From Cytophagales bacterium (GTDB lineage: Bacteria; Bacteroidota; Bacteroidia; Cytophagales; Cyclobacteriaceae): a stretch of 6,505 nucleotides of DNA. The position numbers and the translations under genes are program-made. Of the stretch, positions 1 through 6,505 are shown one piece after another; position 1 is the stretch's first letter, and each line of letters opens with the position of its first letter. The notes under the pieces are model-generated. The model ran no database searches. It was not told the DNA's origin and worked only from the letters and a program-made list of their open reading frames with translations. The stretch spans positions 1 to 6,505 of the forward strand of contig JAJCYK010000561.1 of the NCBI GenBank assembly GCA_029262935.1. The letters are read 5' to 3'.

Positions 1-1362
1 ATCGGAATGAACCGCGGTATTGCCTGATAGAAGCCGCACATCTGTGGTTCTAATCTTATTTGCTACTGCATCATTTGGGCAATCACCAGCTCTAAATATA
101 TTACCGTATTTGCGCATTACCGGACCCACATATCTTTGTCTAAACTCTATCATGATATCACTTTTTTCTTCTTGCAAACGAGATACCAGATCAGACATAA
201 GTCGGTCGACTGCCTCATTGACACTGGCATGATCCCTACCGTTTTCCAAAGTGAATTCTGTCTGTTCGAAAGCCTTAAATTGATCAATGAAGTCCAACTT
301 AAAACCGTCCAAGTCCCAATCTCGAAGTGCGTTTATGTAAGTCTCTATTAAATAGGTCCTTACTTCTGGGTATCGTGGGTCCAAAACCGCAGCACCCCAC
401 CCTTGATTTTCGGATAAAAACTTGCCATTAAATTTTTTATAGGCTTGCGATTTGGCACCTACCAATGGGACAGAATACCAGAGTAGTAATTTCATACCGG
501 TGGTATGCACTTGATCCACAAACTCCTTCATTTTAGGAATCCTTTCCGGCTTCCAATCTCCTGAATAAGCATAACCCCGATTACTGTCGAAGGTTTGCCA
601 CCCATCATCAATAATGATGCTGCGATAGCCCATCGCATAGGCTAATTTACACTCTTCCAAAAGTTGCTCTTCATCCAGGCTTTGATGGTAACTGTACCAG
701 GTGGAATACATGGGGGTTATTGCCAAATCTGGAACCTGTAATGGTTTTAAGTTTTCAAAACTAGACCACCAGTCACTTACTCCAGATAGTGCCACTTCAT
801 AGGGCACGGATCGAGAATCGAACAATATGGAGGTTTTGTACTCCTGTTGGGCTCCTTGAGGTTCAGAAAATAGCTTAACTGAACAAATAATGGAACTTTC
901 CTCTTCTCTTAATCCGGCATGTAGCCTTACGGTATTAATGGCTTCAGAAACCGCAAAGGTGTGCGTATTCATATCGTCGTAACCAAATAGGTTTATGACG
1001 GGCGCTTCAACCGCTGCCCTGGATTGGACAATGTCATTTTCCCAATCAGGACGAATGCTTTTATTAAAATAAGCATTTGCAAACCAGGTCCCCTTCACAT
1101 TAATGGCAGGTACTTTCCAGGTTAGGGTTAATGGTGGAATCTGCCGGTCTCCGTTCCCCTGGATGGCCAAATCCAATCTGGAAAGGTCTTTCTCTACCAT
1201 GGTGACTCGCCAGTCATACTTAAATCCCGGATCCTCGCCAGTCACTGATAAAGTAAGATTGGGTGAGGCGATCTGTATGGAGCGATCCGCTTGGGCTGTC
1301 AGCTGAAAATGGGAAGAAATTACTAAAATTAAGATCCAAATAAAAAGTTTGTCATTCACCAT
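1..1362 (-). CDS. GH36-like (clan GH-D) secreted alpha-galactosidase, C-terminus cut by window edge
   Basis: This is a partial gene: 454 codons are read from the ATG at 1362 and the frame is still open at position 1. Residues 1-25 form a Sec signal peptide (hydrophobic stretch about 7-18) with a likely signal peptidase I site after TAQA (22-25), so the enzyme is probably periplasmic or secreted. Residues about 30-205 look like the N-terminal beta-sandwich domain and about 212 onward is a TIM barrel. Diagnostic motifs are IDDGWQ (251-256), LLLWYS (292-297), KLDF with putative nucleophile D357, and RAGD with putative acid/base D427. The 70-residue spacing of these aspartates fits characterised GH36 enzymes. 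The family removes terminal alpha-linked galactose, or occasionally alpha-N-acetylgalactosamine, from oligosaccharides; the exact substrate is not readable here. It starts 10 bases after the preceding glycosidase gene and has no clear Shine-Dalgarno sequence. The N-terminal domain looks shorter than the roughly 300 residues of classical GH36, so a related clan-D subgroup is possible. Confidence 0.85.
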   Translation of the reverse strand, partial: MVNDKLFIWILILVISSHFQLTAQADRSIQIASPNLTLSVTGEDPGFKYDWRVTMVEKDLSRLDLAIQGNGDRQIPPLTLTWKVPAINVKGTWFANAYFNKSIRPDWENDIVQSRAAVEAPVINLFGYDDMNTHTFAVSEAINTVRLHAGLREEESSIICSVKLFSEPQGAQQEYKTSILFDSRSVPYEVALSGVSDWWSSFENLKPLQVPDLAITPMYSTWYSYHQSLDEEQLLEECKLAYAMGYRSIIIDDGWQTFDSNRGYAYSGDWKPERIPKMKEFVDQVHTTGMKLLLWYSVPLVGAKSQAYKKFNGKFLSENQGWGAAVLDPRYPEVRTYLIETYINALRDWDLDGFKLDFIDQFKAFEQTEFTLENGRDHASVNEAVDRLMSDLVSRLQEEKSDIMIEFRQRYVGPVMRKYGNIFRAGDCPNDAVANKIRTTDVRLLSGNTAVHSD

Positions 1363-1372
1363 AGGTATATTT

Positions 1373-2902
1373 TTAAAGCAAAACTTTTGCAGTAATTTTC
1401 TCTCCAGGTTCTACTGAGTATTCGATCTGGCAAATTTCTTTTCCAGTGGCCGTTACACCAATACGAGCTTGTAGTTCCACTCCTTTTATAGTTACAATTG
1501 ATCTCCCACTGGGGAAGGTCGCTTTCCAATTTATAGGTAAACTCGTACGGTTTTCGAACATAGTCTTGTAAGCACCAAAATGAGTAACGTTGACCATGCC
1601 ATCGAAGATCGGAATGTTCTCGAACCCTATATGTACCGTGGCGGCTGTCATTCTAGGAAAAGTCATAACACTGTGGGTTACTGCATCACTATTAACACCC
1701 ATGATACCTTCCAACAAAGCCTCAACTACTGCATATGACACCTCCGGGTACTCCCGTCTATTTTTATTATCCGCAGTCATATCCATTATCTCCTCATAGG
1801 CCCGTTCATTCTCGTCCTCTTGGTAAAACAACCGAGGCAGGTAGGACTGACTTTCAATATTGATAGATTTACGGGTTAGCAAATGTTCCAATGAGCGTTT
1901 GTGTTGTTTCTGGGATTGATAAATCCCAGATTGTAAAACGTATCGAGACGGGTTGCTTTGGTAAGATCCATCCATAAGTTTGGATGAATAATAATTTTGC
2001 TCGGTAGTGTCCCACCACTGCTTGTTAAATAGATCACTTAGTTGCTTAGCAGTAGCATAGACTGCTTCCTTTTCACTTTCCAAGCCTCTTAGCTTTTGAA
2101 GTGTTCCATAAGTTTTATAAGCCTGGAATTGAAGACAAAGCAGGTCAGATCCCAAGTATAGTTTTAAAGGCGAGGCTTCGCCGTAACTAGGAAGACCCCG
2201 ACTATAATGAAAGCTATTGGCGGTATCCAAAGGGGGCAATAGGTTTAGGTAACGATCTCTATGCATCACGGAATCCGGGCCCAACTGCCAGGTTTCGATG
2301 TAATCATTCATGGTACGATCATAAAAATTCACAAAAACCGAATCCTCCAAATAATCGCGATCTCCCGTTAGCAGGTATTGCTTCCAACAGGCGATTAGTA
2401 CATCAAAGTTTGCCGGGAGGTTGTACCAAAATGCTTCGTCGCTTTCATAATCCACAGGAGCAGGTTGGTCATATTTGTTAATCTCCCAATAGCTACACCA
2501 ATCCCTGGATTCCGAAATGTTTTCGGCGAATTTATACAACATGTTCTTTGTGTGCTCCTGCAATCCCAGATAATGAGCGCCCACACTTTGATGAGAAACG
2601 TCCCGCATACAAAAAGCTTCTCGGTTAGGTAAAGCTGCCTCATACCATTTGCCCACAGGGTCATCTCCGGAGTGGACATACGCCAAAGCTTGTTGAACCG
2701 CCCAATCGAACCTCTTTGCCAAAACACTATCGGTCGTATTCAATATTAACCCTCCGGGAACCGTGGACACTTCAATTACCTTTGGCGGTTTAAGAGGTTC
2801 ATAAGTGGTTTCAGAGCAAGACAGCCCAAAGAATAGCCACAAAATAGCCCCTCCATGGAGGTAGGTTCGGAATATTATAAAAATACCAGCCCTTTTTTTC
2901 AT
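1373..2902 (-). CDS. Lipoprotein, putative (alpha/alpha)6 six-hairpin glycosidase of unidentified family
   Basis: This 509-residue protein begins at an ATG that overlaps the sulfatase stop codon (ATGA), suggesting translational coupling. The N-terminus has a basic start, a hydrophobic run (about 17-27) and a Cys at 29 followed by acidic and polar residues, consistent with a lipoprotein, although the box reads GLSC rather than a textbook LxxC. Residues about 60-410 are helix-rich with conserved-looking aromatic/acidic clusters: CMRD (98-101), WCSYWEIN (135-142), PVDY (149-152), FWYNLPANFD (158-167), YLLTGDRDYL (176-185), SYGEAS (239-244) and REYPEVSY (383-390). This pattern is typical of (alpha/alpha)6 barrel glycosidases related to clans GH-G and GH-L. 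Residues about 415-509 are predicted beta strands, probably a C-terminal sandwich domain. Candidate catalytic acids are D101, E140, D151, E241, E384 and E387; none can be assigned from sequence alone. The genes on either side support a role in glycan breakdown. I do not recognise a specific family, and the substrate is unknown. Confidence 0.6.
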   Translation of the reverse strand: MKKRAGIFIIFRTYLHGGAILWLFFGLSCSETTYEPLKPPKVIEVSTVPGGLILNTTDSVLAKRFDWAVQQALAYVHSGDDPVGKWYEAALPNREAFCMRDVSHQSVGAHYLGLQEHTKNMLYKFAENISESRDWCSYWEINKYDQPAPVDYESDEAFWYNLPANFDVLIACWKQYLLTGDRDYLEDSVFVNFYDRTMNDYIETWQLGPDSVMHRDRYLNLLPPLDTANSFHYSRGLPSYGEASPLKLYLGSDLLCLQFQAYKTYGTLQKLRGLESEKEAVYATAKQLSDLFNKQWWDTTEQNYYSSKLMDGSYQSNPSRYVLQSGIYQSQKQHKRSLEHLLTRKSINIESQSYLPRLFYQEDENERAYEEIMDMTADNKNRREYPEVSYAVVEALLEGIMGVNSDAVTHSVMTFPRMTAATVHIGFENIPIFDGMVNVTHFGAYKTMFENRTSLPINWKATFPSGRSIVTIKGVELQARIGVTATGKEICQIEYSVEPGEKITAKVLL

Positions 2903-4440
2903 GGCACTTCGATTAATTCTGGCTTAGCAGATCTCTTTTCACTTAATGACCCTGAGAGCTGTGGAAAGGTTTTTCTAAGCTTATCATACTCCGGATTTAC
3001 CGCTTGATCACCCCATATTCCTAACATGTACTTCAACCCTTCGTCGCTCTCTTCAAATTGCCCTTGATCATTCGTTTGTCGAATCCAATCGTCCAAAATC
3101 GTCCGGTAGATTTGTAGTGTTTCACTAAAGTTCGTGGAATCTGCCAGGTTAATTGTTTCAAAAGGATCATCAACTAAGGAATACAGTTCTTCCGAAGGCC
3201 TAGGCATTTGGAAGATGCGTGCTTGGAGGTCATTCAATTTACCTTCTTCAAAAAGTTGCCTAAATTGTTTTGTTGATGCCCATTCATCTCGATAATTAGG
3301 TTGTAAAAGCGCGCGATCGGTTTTGAAATTACGGATGTATTTGAACTTGTTGCTGCGTACAGAACGAATCCTATCTATAGTGAAGTCACATCTATCTCTA
3401 ACAGAAATAATAAACTCATGTGGCTTGTAATCTTCTGCCAGTAGATCTTTCCCGTCAAGGTAGCGGGGTAATTCAATGCCAGCAAGGGATAAAGATGTAG
3501 GGCCAAGATCCAACAAGTTCACCAATGCATCATTTACTTTTCCAACTTGACCATTCTCAGAGGAAAAGTCAGTCATTATAAACGGAACCTGTAACCCACC
3601 ATCATAAAGAAACTGCTTATGTCTCAGCGCTCTCATCCCGTGATCTGCAAAAAAGAACACGACAGTATTTTCCAACACCCCATCTTCTTTTAAGCGTTTC
3701 AGGATATCGCCCACTTCATTGTCCGTAATTTGATGTGAAGCGATATAGTCCGCCCACTCCTGTTTCAGTGTGGAATCCTGGGGATAATAGGGTGGTAGTG
3801 ATACTTTGGCAGGGTCTACTTCTGAGTTAATTAGGCTATCAAAACTTTTCCCATAAATATGCTTGCCTCCCCTAAGCTGGATTTGACCAAAAAACGGTTG
3901 ATTGGGATCTTTACGGTCTGTCCAATCTATCTTGCGACCTGAATTGCCGTATAAAGGGTGTACAGTATAAGACCCTTCGTATAAATCTTCGCGATCATAC
4001 CAGAAGTTGTAGTCGTCCTTTCCATGATTGAACGTAAAATATCCCGCATCTTTGAACAATTCTGGAATCGTTTTTACACTATCAGGCAAATATATTGCAG
4101 AAGCTTCAGTCCTGGAACTATGATGGTTGTGTACTCCAATGGTGGTTGGCATGATTCCGGTGATCATTGCGGAACGGACTGGTGAGCAGACAGGTCCATG
4201 GCTTACGACATTCGTAAATAACACGCCATCAGCGGCTAATTGGTCTAAGTAAGGTGTTAGCGCCAATTCATTGCCATAACATCCCAAATCCGGAGAAATG
4301 TCTTCTACATATATCCATAGGATATTTGGTTTTATTTGTGGTGCATCTACCGCTGGAGTACCACAACCCGATAATAGGAAGGCAAATACCAAAGGAACTA
4401 TTAATTGTTTAAAATCGAAAATTTTTAAAAACCCATCCAT
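2899..4440 (-). CDS. Type I (S1 family) sulfatase, lipoprotein, N-sulfoglucosamine sulfohydrolase-like
   Basis: This 513-residue protein hydrolyses sulfate esters or sulfamates, most likely on a polysaccharide or its oligosaccharides, at the outer membrane or in the periplasm. Numbered from the ATG at 4440, a signal peptide with a canonical lipobox LSGC ends at Cys26. The mature part opens with NILWIYVED, whose E46-D47 take the place of the usual DD metal pair. The formylglycine motif CSPVR lies at 85-89 (C85 is the residue to be modified, followed by SAMITG). Next come HGK (139-141), H194 in GGKH, ADHG (265-268, metal-binding D266 with H267) and K275 before YDGGLQVPF (279-287). The tail YSLVDDPFETINL (420-432) is the usual S1 C-terminal signature, and total length is normal for the family. 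The VED and HGKDDYNF variants resemble the heparan N-sulfatase-like branch, but the subfamily assignment is tentative. The Cys-type motif requires a maturase (FGE or anSME) encoded elsewhere. The gene lies 11 bases after the haloperoxidase stop and overlaps the next gene by 4 bases. Confidence 0.92.
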   Translation of the reverse strand: MDGFLKIFDFKQLIVPLVFAFLLSGCGTPAVDAPQIKPNILWIYVEDISPDLGCYGNELALTPYLDQLAADGVLFTNVVSHGPVCSPVRSAMITGIMPTTIGVHNHHSSRTEASAIYLPDSVKTIPELFKDAGYFTFNHGKDDYNFWYDREDLYEGSYTVHPLYGNSGRKIDWTDRKDPNQPFFGQIQLRGGKHIYGKSFDSLINSEVDPAKVSLPPYYPQDSTLKQEWADYIASHQITDNEVGDILKRLKEDGVLENTVVFFFADHGMRALRHKQFLYDGGLQVPFIMTDFSSENGQVGKVNDALVNLLDLGPTSLSLAGIELPRYLDGKDLLAEDYKPHEFIISVRDRCDFTIDRIRSVRSNKFKYIRNFKTDRALLQPNYRDEWASTKQFRQLFEEGKLNDLQARIFQMPRPSEELYSLVDDPFETINLADSTNFSETLQIYRTILDDWIRQTNDQGQFEESDEGLKYMLGIWGDQAVNPEYDKLRKTFPQLSGSLSEKRSAKPELIEVP

Positions 4441-4449
4441 AGTCAATAG

Positions 4450-4453
4450 CCTT
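4450..4453 (-). promoter_or_regulatory. Shine-Dalgarno-like AAGG that selects the sulfatase start
   Basis: On the minus strand the haloperoxidase stop TAA runs directly into GG, forming AAGG. It stands 9 bases before the ATG at 4440 but only 3 bases before an in-frame TTG at 4446. The spacing favours the ATG, giving 513 residues instead of 515. The motif overlaps the upstream stop codon, as expected for coupled translation. Ribosome-binding sites are weak in Bacteroidota, so this is supporting evidence only. Confidence 0.45.
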
Positions 4454-5780
4454 ATTGTTCGTTTAGTTTGGATACTGTGAAAGCACCAATCAGTTTACCC
4501 TGTCTTATTCCATCCTCTATGGCAGGCATATAATGAATGCCTCCGTATAACCTACTAATCGCAGCCTCTTCGGATGCAGCAATGAATGAATCAAAATGCC
4601 TGGTGGGTAACCCATATGGGACCTCCGTTGAATCCGAAAAGGCATAATTCTCTCCAAATAAATCAGTAAGCATTACAGCTGCACTTCCCGATGCTACGCT
4701 ATGCCCACTCGTATGTTCGGGAAATGCCGGTGTTTGTAATATTGGTTTCCATTGTGGATCTATATATTGATTGATATAAGTTTCAGGGCGGATGAGATTG
4801 CTGCGATACTTCTCGTTCCAACAACTTATGAAGGCATCTGCAATTGTGACACTTACTTTGGACATTACTTCAGTTGCCCGCAACATTCCTCCATTTTCTG
4901 CTTCCAAAGCTTGTGCGGCAATATGAATCCAATGGCCCCCTGGAGAAATTTGTTGCTGATAATACATAACGTGTCCTTGGGTATAGGAAATATTGGGGTT
5001 GCAATCCCAAAACTTTGCTATAGCCAGACGCTCGTCGTCTAAGTCCTTTACTGTCTCATATACTTCCAATGTCCCTTCATAAAATGGGCTTCCTGGTACC
5101 GTATCAAAAGCTGTCGGAGAGCCAGGATCAAACTGGCTTACTGAATCTAACAAGAAAGGCCGAAGGGTGTTCCAATGAGGTTCAATGGCATCCATATAAT
5201 CAGGAGGTGTTGGCTTCCACAAACCAGGTTGGTTAGTAACCGTATAGCGGGACAATGCAGTACGTTGATTGTAACCATCCTGATCAGCCCAGGTTAGGAT
5301 GTGATTTCCCATTGCTCTGCCAAAAGCAAGGCTGGCCTTCCTAACCTCGCGGTCGATCCCGATCTTTTGTATTTCCTTTAAATACGCTTCTTCCAACGCT
5401 ACTATTTTCGGGCCATTGTAAACCAATTGCTGAGCCACAGTACTAAAAGCAATGATAGAAGCTAACGGTAAAAATACGTGTTCACCGGGGACGGGCTCTA
5501 TGATGGTTAATTCATGTAATGTTCTAGCTAAAGACGGGTACGCTTCAGGGCTTGCCTGGGACATGACCTCATAAGCTGCCACATTGGTATATGCGTAAAT
5601 ACGGCTCGCCTGAGGAGGCGTAAAAATGTCCGCAATAATAACGGCAGTTAAATTTCGATTCCATTGCACTAATTGATTGCTAGAGAAGTCCTGAAGGGCT
5701 TGCTCGTTGTGTGATTCACATGAAAGTGCAACGATCAGAATAAATCCGAAAACCCATTTTAAATTCTTAGCTTTATTCAT
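4452..5780 (-). CDS. Vanadium-dependent haloperoxidase family lipoprotein (PAP2 superfamily)
   Basis: This 442-residue, all-helical protein is of the family that uses bound vanadate and hydrogen peroxide to oxidise chloride, bromide or iodide. The vanadate pocket is complete: K324 and R331 (KYRSNLIRP), S358-G359-H360 (TSGHS), R410 and H416 (SRLYGGIHY). The K-to-R spacing of 7 and R-to-H spacing of 6 equal those of Curvularia chloroperoxidase (K353/R360, R490/H496). W321 and F353 fall where that enzyme has W350 and F397; bromoperoxidases often differ at these places. Thr replaces the first Pro of the usual PSGH. The N-terminus has a basic and hydrophobic signal and a probable lipidated Cys21 (ALSC, not a textbook lipobox) followed by acidic residues, placing it on the outer membrane or cell surface. 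It follows the FG-GAP gene by 4 bases and precedes the sulfatase by 11. Because the fold is shared with acid phosphatases, halide oxidation is inferred; several bacterial relatives have other or unknown activities. Confidence 0.88.
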   Translation of the reverse strand: MNKAKNLKWVFGFILIVALSCESHNEQALQDFSSNQLVQWNRNLTAVIIADIFTPPQASRIYAYTNVAAYEVMSQASPEAYPSLARTLHELTIIEPVPGEHVFLPLASIIAFSTVAQQLVYNGPKIVALEEAYLKEIQKIGIDREVRKASLAFGRAMGNHILTWADQDGYNQRTALSRYTVTNQPGLWKPTPPDYMDAIEPHWNTLRPFLLDSVSQFDPGSPTAFDTVPGSPFYEGTLEVYETVKDLDDERLAIAKFWDCNPNISYTQGHVMYYQQQISPGGHWIHIAAQALEAENGGMLRATEVMSKVSVTIADAFISCWNEKYRSNLIRPETYINQYIDPQWKPILQTPAFPEHTSGHSVASGSAAVMLTDLFGENYAFSDSTEVPYGLPTRHFDSFIAASEEAAISRLYGGIHYMPAIEDGIRQGKLIGAFTVSKLNEQ

Positions 5781-5784
5781 TTAA

Positions 5785-6505
5785 TTACCAATTACTTAAG
5801 GTTCTAACTTCGCCTCTGAATGTAGTGGCCTTAATCTGACTATAATTCAATTTTAACAACTTTCTTGACGTCTGACTAAGGTATGTTGAGCCGTAATACA
5901 GTTCCATTTTCCGTGTTTGCCCGGTACTAAGTGTCACGTGTAAAACAGCATCCATGGGTAAGGGTTCGATTAGTTGATTTCGCTGGCTAACTAATACCTT
6001 ACAGAAATCGGAATTGTTACCTATCACCAACAATTGTTGATCAGCCTGTTGTACCGTAACCACACTTTTGGCATCTCCTTTATTTACTAAACCACTGGCA
6101 GCTGCAGGCATGGGTACCCACCCGCCAACTCCATCATTTAATAACACTAAACCTAAAGAGCCATCATACCTTCCTGTAGAAACTTCAGTACTGTACGAAT
6201 TCCCTACTAAAACCACATCCAAAAGGCCATCCTCGTTAAAGTCCTCCACCAGCATTCCAAAAATAGGTGCTAACTGTGCTTGCCAAGGCAGAGGGGAAGT
6301 TCGAAAGCCTTCATCCCCTAGATTTTCAATATAGGTGGATTCAAATACTTTTGCGCGTACTATAAATGCATCCTTCAACTCTTCTTTTAAAAATGACTGC
6401 TCAAAGTCTGCTTCTGCATAGTCCTGGTAAGTCTTGAACCTGGCACGCATGGCATTGATTTGCTTTATCAGATCGTCCCTGGTATGAGTAATGTGATTGA
6501 CGCCG
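5785..6505 (-). CDS. C-terminal part of a large FG-GAP/VCBS-repeat protein with ASPIC/UnbV-like tail
   Basis: The reading frame is open to the right edge, giving 239 residues before the TAA at 5787-5785. The ATG at 6450 is an internal Met: the 18 codons upstream are open and in frame, and read THTRDDLIKQINAM into it. This segment matches the TRDDLLKQ linker of the long (roughly 1,100-residue) extracellular FG-GAP/VCBS proteins of Bacteroidota. Within the visible part there is one FG-GAP calcium loop, DFNEDGLLD (about 6243-6217), directly before a VVLVGN strand, then GRYDGSLGLVLLNDG, and near the end GSTYLSQTSR (about 5892-5863), the ASPIC/UnbV-type signature. These proteins are thought to form surface beta-propellers that bind ligands or partner proteins; no catalytic role is indicated. 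It is the first gene of the visible operon, and its stop lies 4 bases before the haloperoxidase ATG. The start and signal peptide are outside the window. Confidence 0.85.
   Translation of the reverse strand, partial: GVNHITHTRDDLIKQINAMRARFKTYQDYAEADFEQSFLKEELKDAFIVRAKVFESTYIENLGDEGFRTSPLPWQAQLAPIFGMLVEDFNEDGLLDVVLVGNSYSTEVSTGRYDGSLGLVLLNDGVGGWVPMPAAASGLVNKGDAKSVVTVQQADQQLLVIGNNSDFCKVLVSQRNQLIEPLPMDAVLHVTLSTGQTRKMELYYGSTYLSQTSRKLLKLNYSQIKATTFRGEVRTLSNW

Larger units (their letters stand above)
1..6505 (-). other. Five-gene putative operon, probable polysaccharide-utilization cluster
   Basis: All five genes run in the same direction with junctions of 4 bases (5784-5781), 11 bases (4451-4441), a 4-base ATGA overlap (2902-2899) and 10 bases (1372-1363). 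None of these gaps can hold a promoter or a hairpin terminator. Every complete gene carries a signal or lipoprotein peptide, so the products act outside the cytoplasm. A sulfatase, a GH36-like enzyme, a second glycosidase and an FG-GAP protein together suggest degradation of a sulfated, alpha-galactoside-containing glycan. No SusC/SusD, regulator or transporter is visible; they may lie upstream of 6505 or downstream of 1. Confidence 0.75.

Noticed and set aside
20..351. Two overlapping plus-strand open frames
   Set aside because: They lie opposite the well-supported GH36-like gene, show no family motifs, and vanish as antisense shadows of its codons.
1363..1372. Promoter or terminator in the gap before the GH36-like gene
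   Set aside because: Ten AT-rich bases are too few for either, and there is no inverted repeat.
1103..1799. Plus-strand open frames opposite the GH36-like and six-hairpin genes
   Set aside because: They are short and antisense to strong coding frames, with no recognisable domain or ribosome-binding site.
2395..2727. 110-codon minus-strand frame inside the six-hairpin gene
   Set aside because: It is out of frame with a 509-residue gene that has a signal peptide and coherent motifs; its own translation has no domain-like pattern.
4441..4446. TTG at 4446 as the sulfatase start
   Set aside because: It sits only 3 bases from the AAGG element, while the ATG two codons later has 9-base spacing and a good signal peptide.
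4752..5042. 96-codon plus-strand frame opposite the haloperoxidase gene
   Set aside because: It is antisense to the haloperoxidase catalytic region and has no independent support.
4452..5780. Plain PAP2 acid phosphatase instead of haloperoxidase
   Set aside because: The full-length 442-residue architecture, the W321 and F353 positions and the exact spacing of the vanadate ligands fit haloperoxidases better, though phosphatase activity cannot be excluded.
6068..6334. 88-codon plus-strand frame opposite the FG-GAP gene
   Set aside because: It is an antisense shadow of the FG-GAP calcium-loop region with no motif of its own.

Overview
The window is a single, tightly packed block of five genes, all on the minus strand, so transcription runs from position 6505 towards position 1. 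Both ends cut through a gene. The genome is probably from a member of the Bacteroidota, most likely a free-living or marine polysaccharide degrader. The reasons are moderately AT-rich coding sequence, three probable lipoproteins plus one Sec-secreted enzyme, weak or absent Shine-Dalgarno sequences, and a C-terminal segment of the large FG-GAP/VCBS proteins that are common in that phylum. No taxonomic marker gene is present, so this is inference.

In transcription order the layout is: (1) 6505-5785, the C-terminal part of a large FG-GAP/VCBS-repeat protein with an ASPIC/UnbV-like tail, whose start lies outside the window; (2) 5780-4452, a vanadium-dependent haloperoxidase-family lipoprotein (PAP2 superfamily) with every vanadate-pocket residue in place; (3) 4440-2899, a type I sulfatase lipoprotein with a formylglycine motif; (4) 2902-1373, a lipoprotein that looks like an (alpha/alpha)6 six-hairpin glycosidase with a C-terminal beta domain, family not identified; (5) 1362-1, a secreted GH36-like (clan GH-D) alpha-galactosidase, cut at the left edge after 454 residues but with both catalytic aspartates in view.

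The gaps between genes are 4, 11, -4 (ATGA overlap) and 10 bases. That leaves no room for internal promoters or terminators and indicates one operon. No stretch of more than about 11 bases is non-coding. I see no RNA genes, mobile elements, CRISPR arrays or long repeats.

A sulfatase, two glycosidases and an FG-GAP protein together suggest part of a polysaccharide utilization locus for a sulfated glycan that contains alpha-galactose-type linkages. SusC/SusD genes, if present, would lie outside the window. The haloperoxidase is the unexpected member. It could act on halogenated or phenolic material associated with algal polysaccharide, or be a PAP2-superfamily enzyme with another job. Its embedding in the operon and its complete active site are the most interesting features here.
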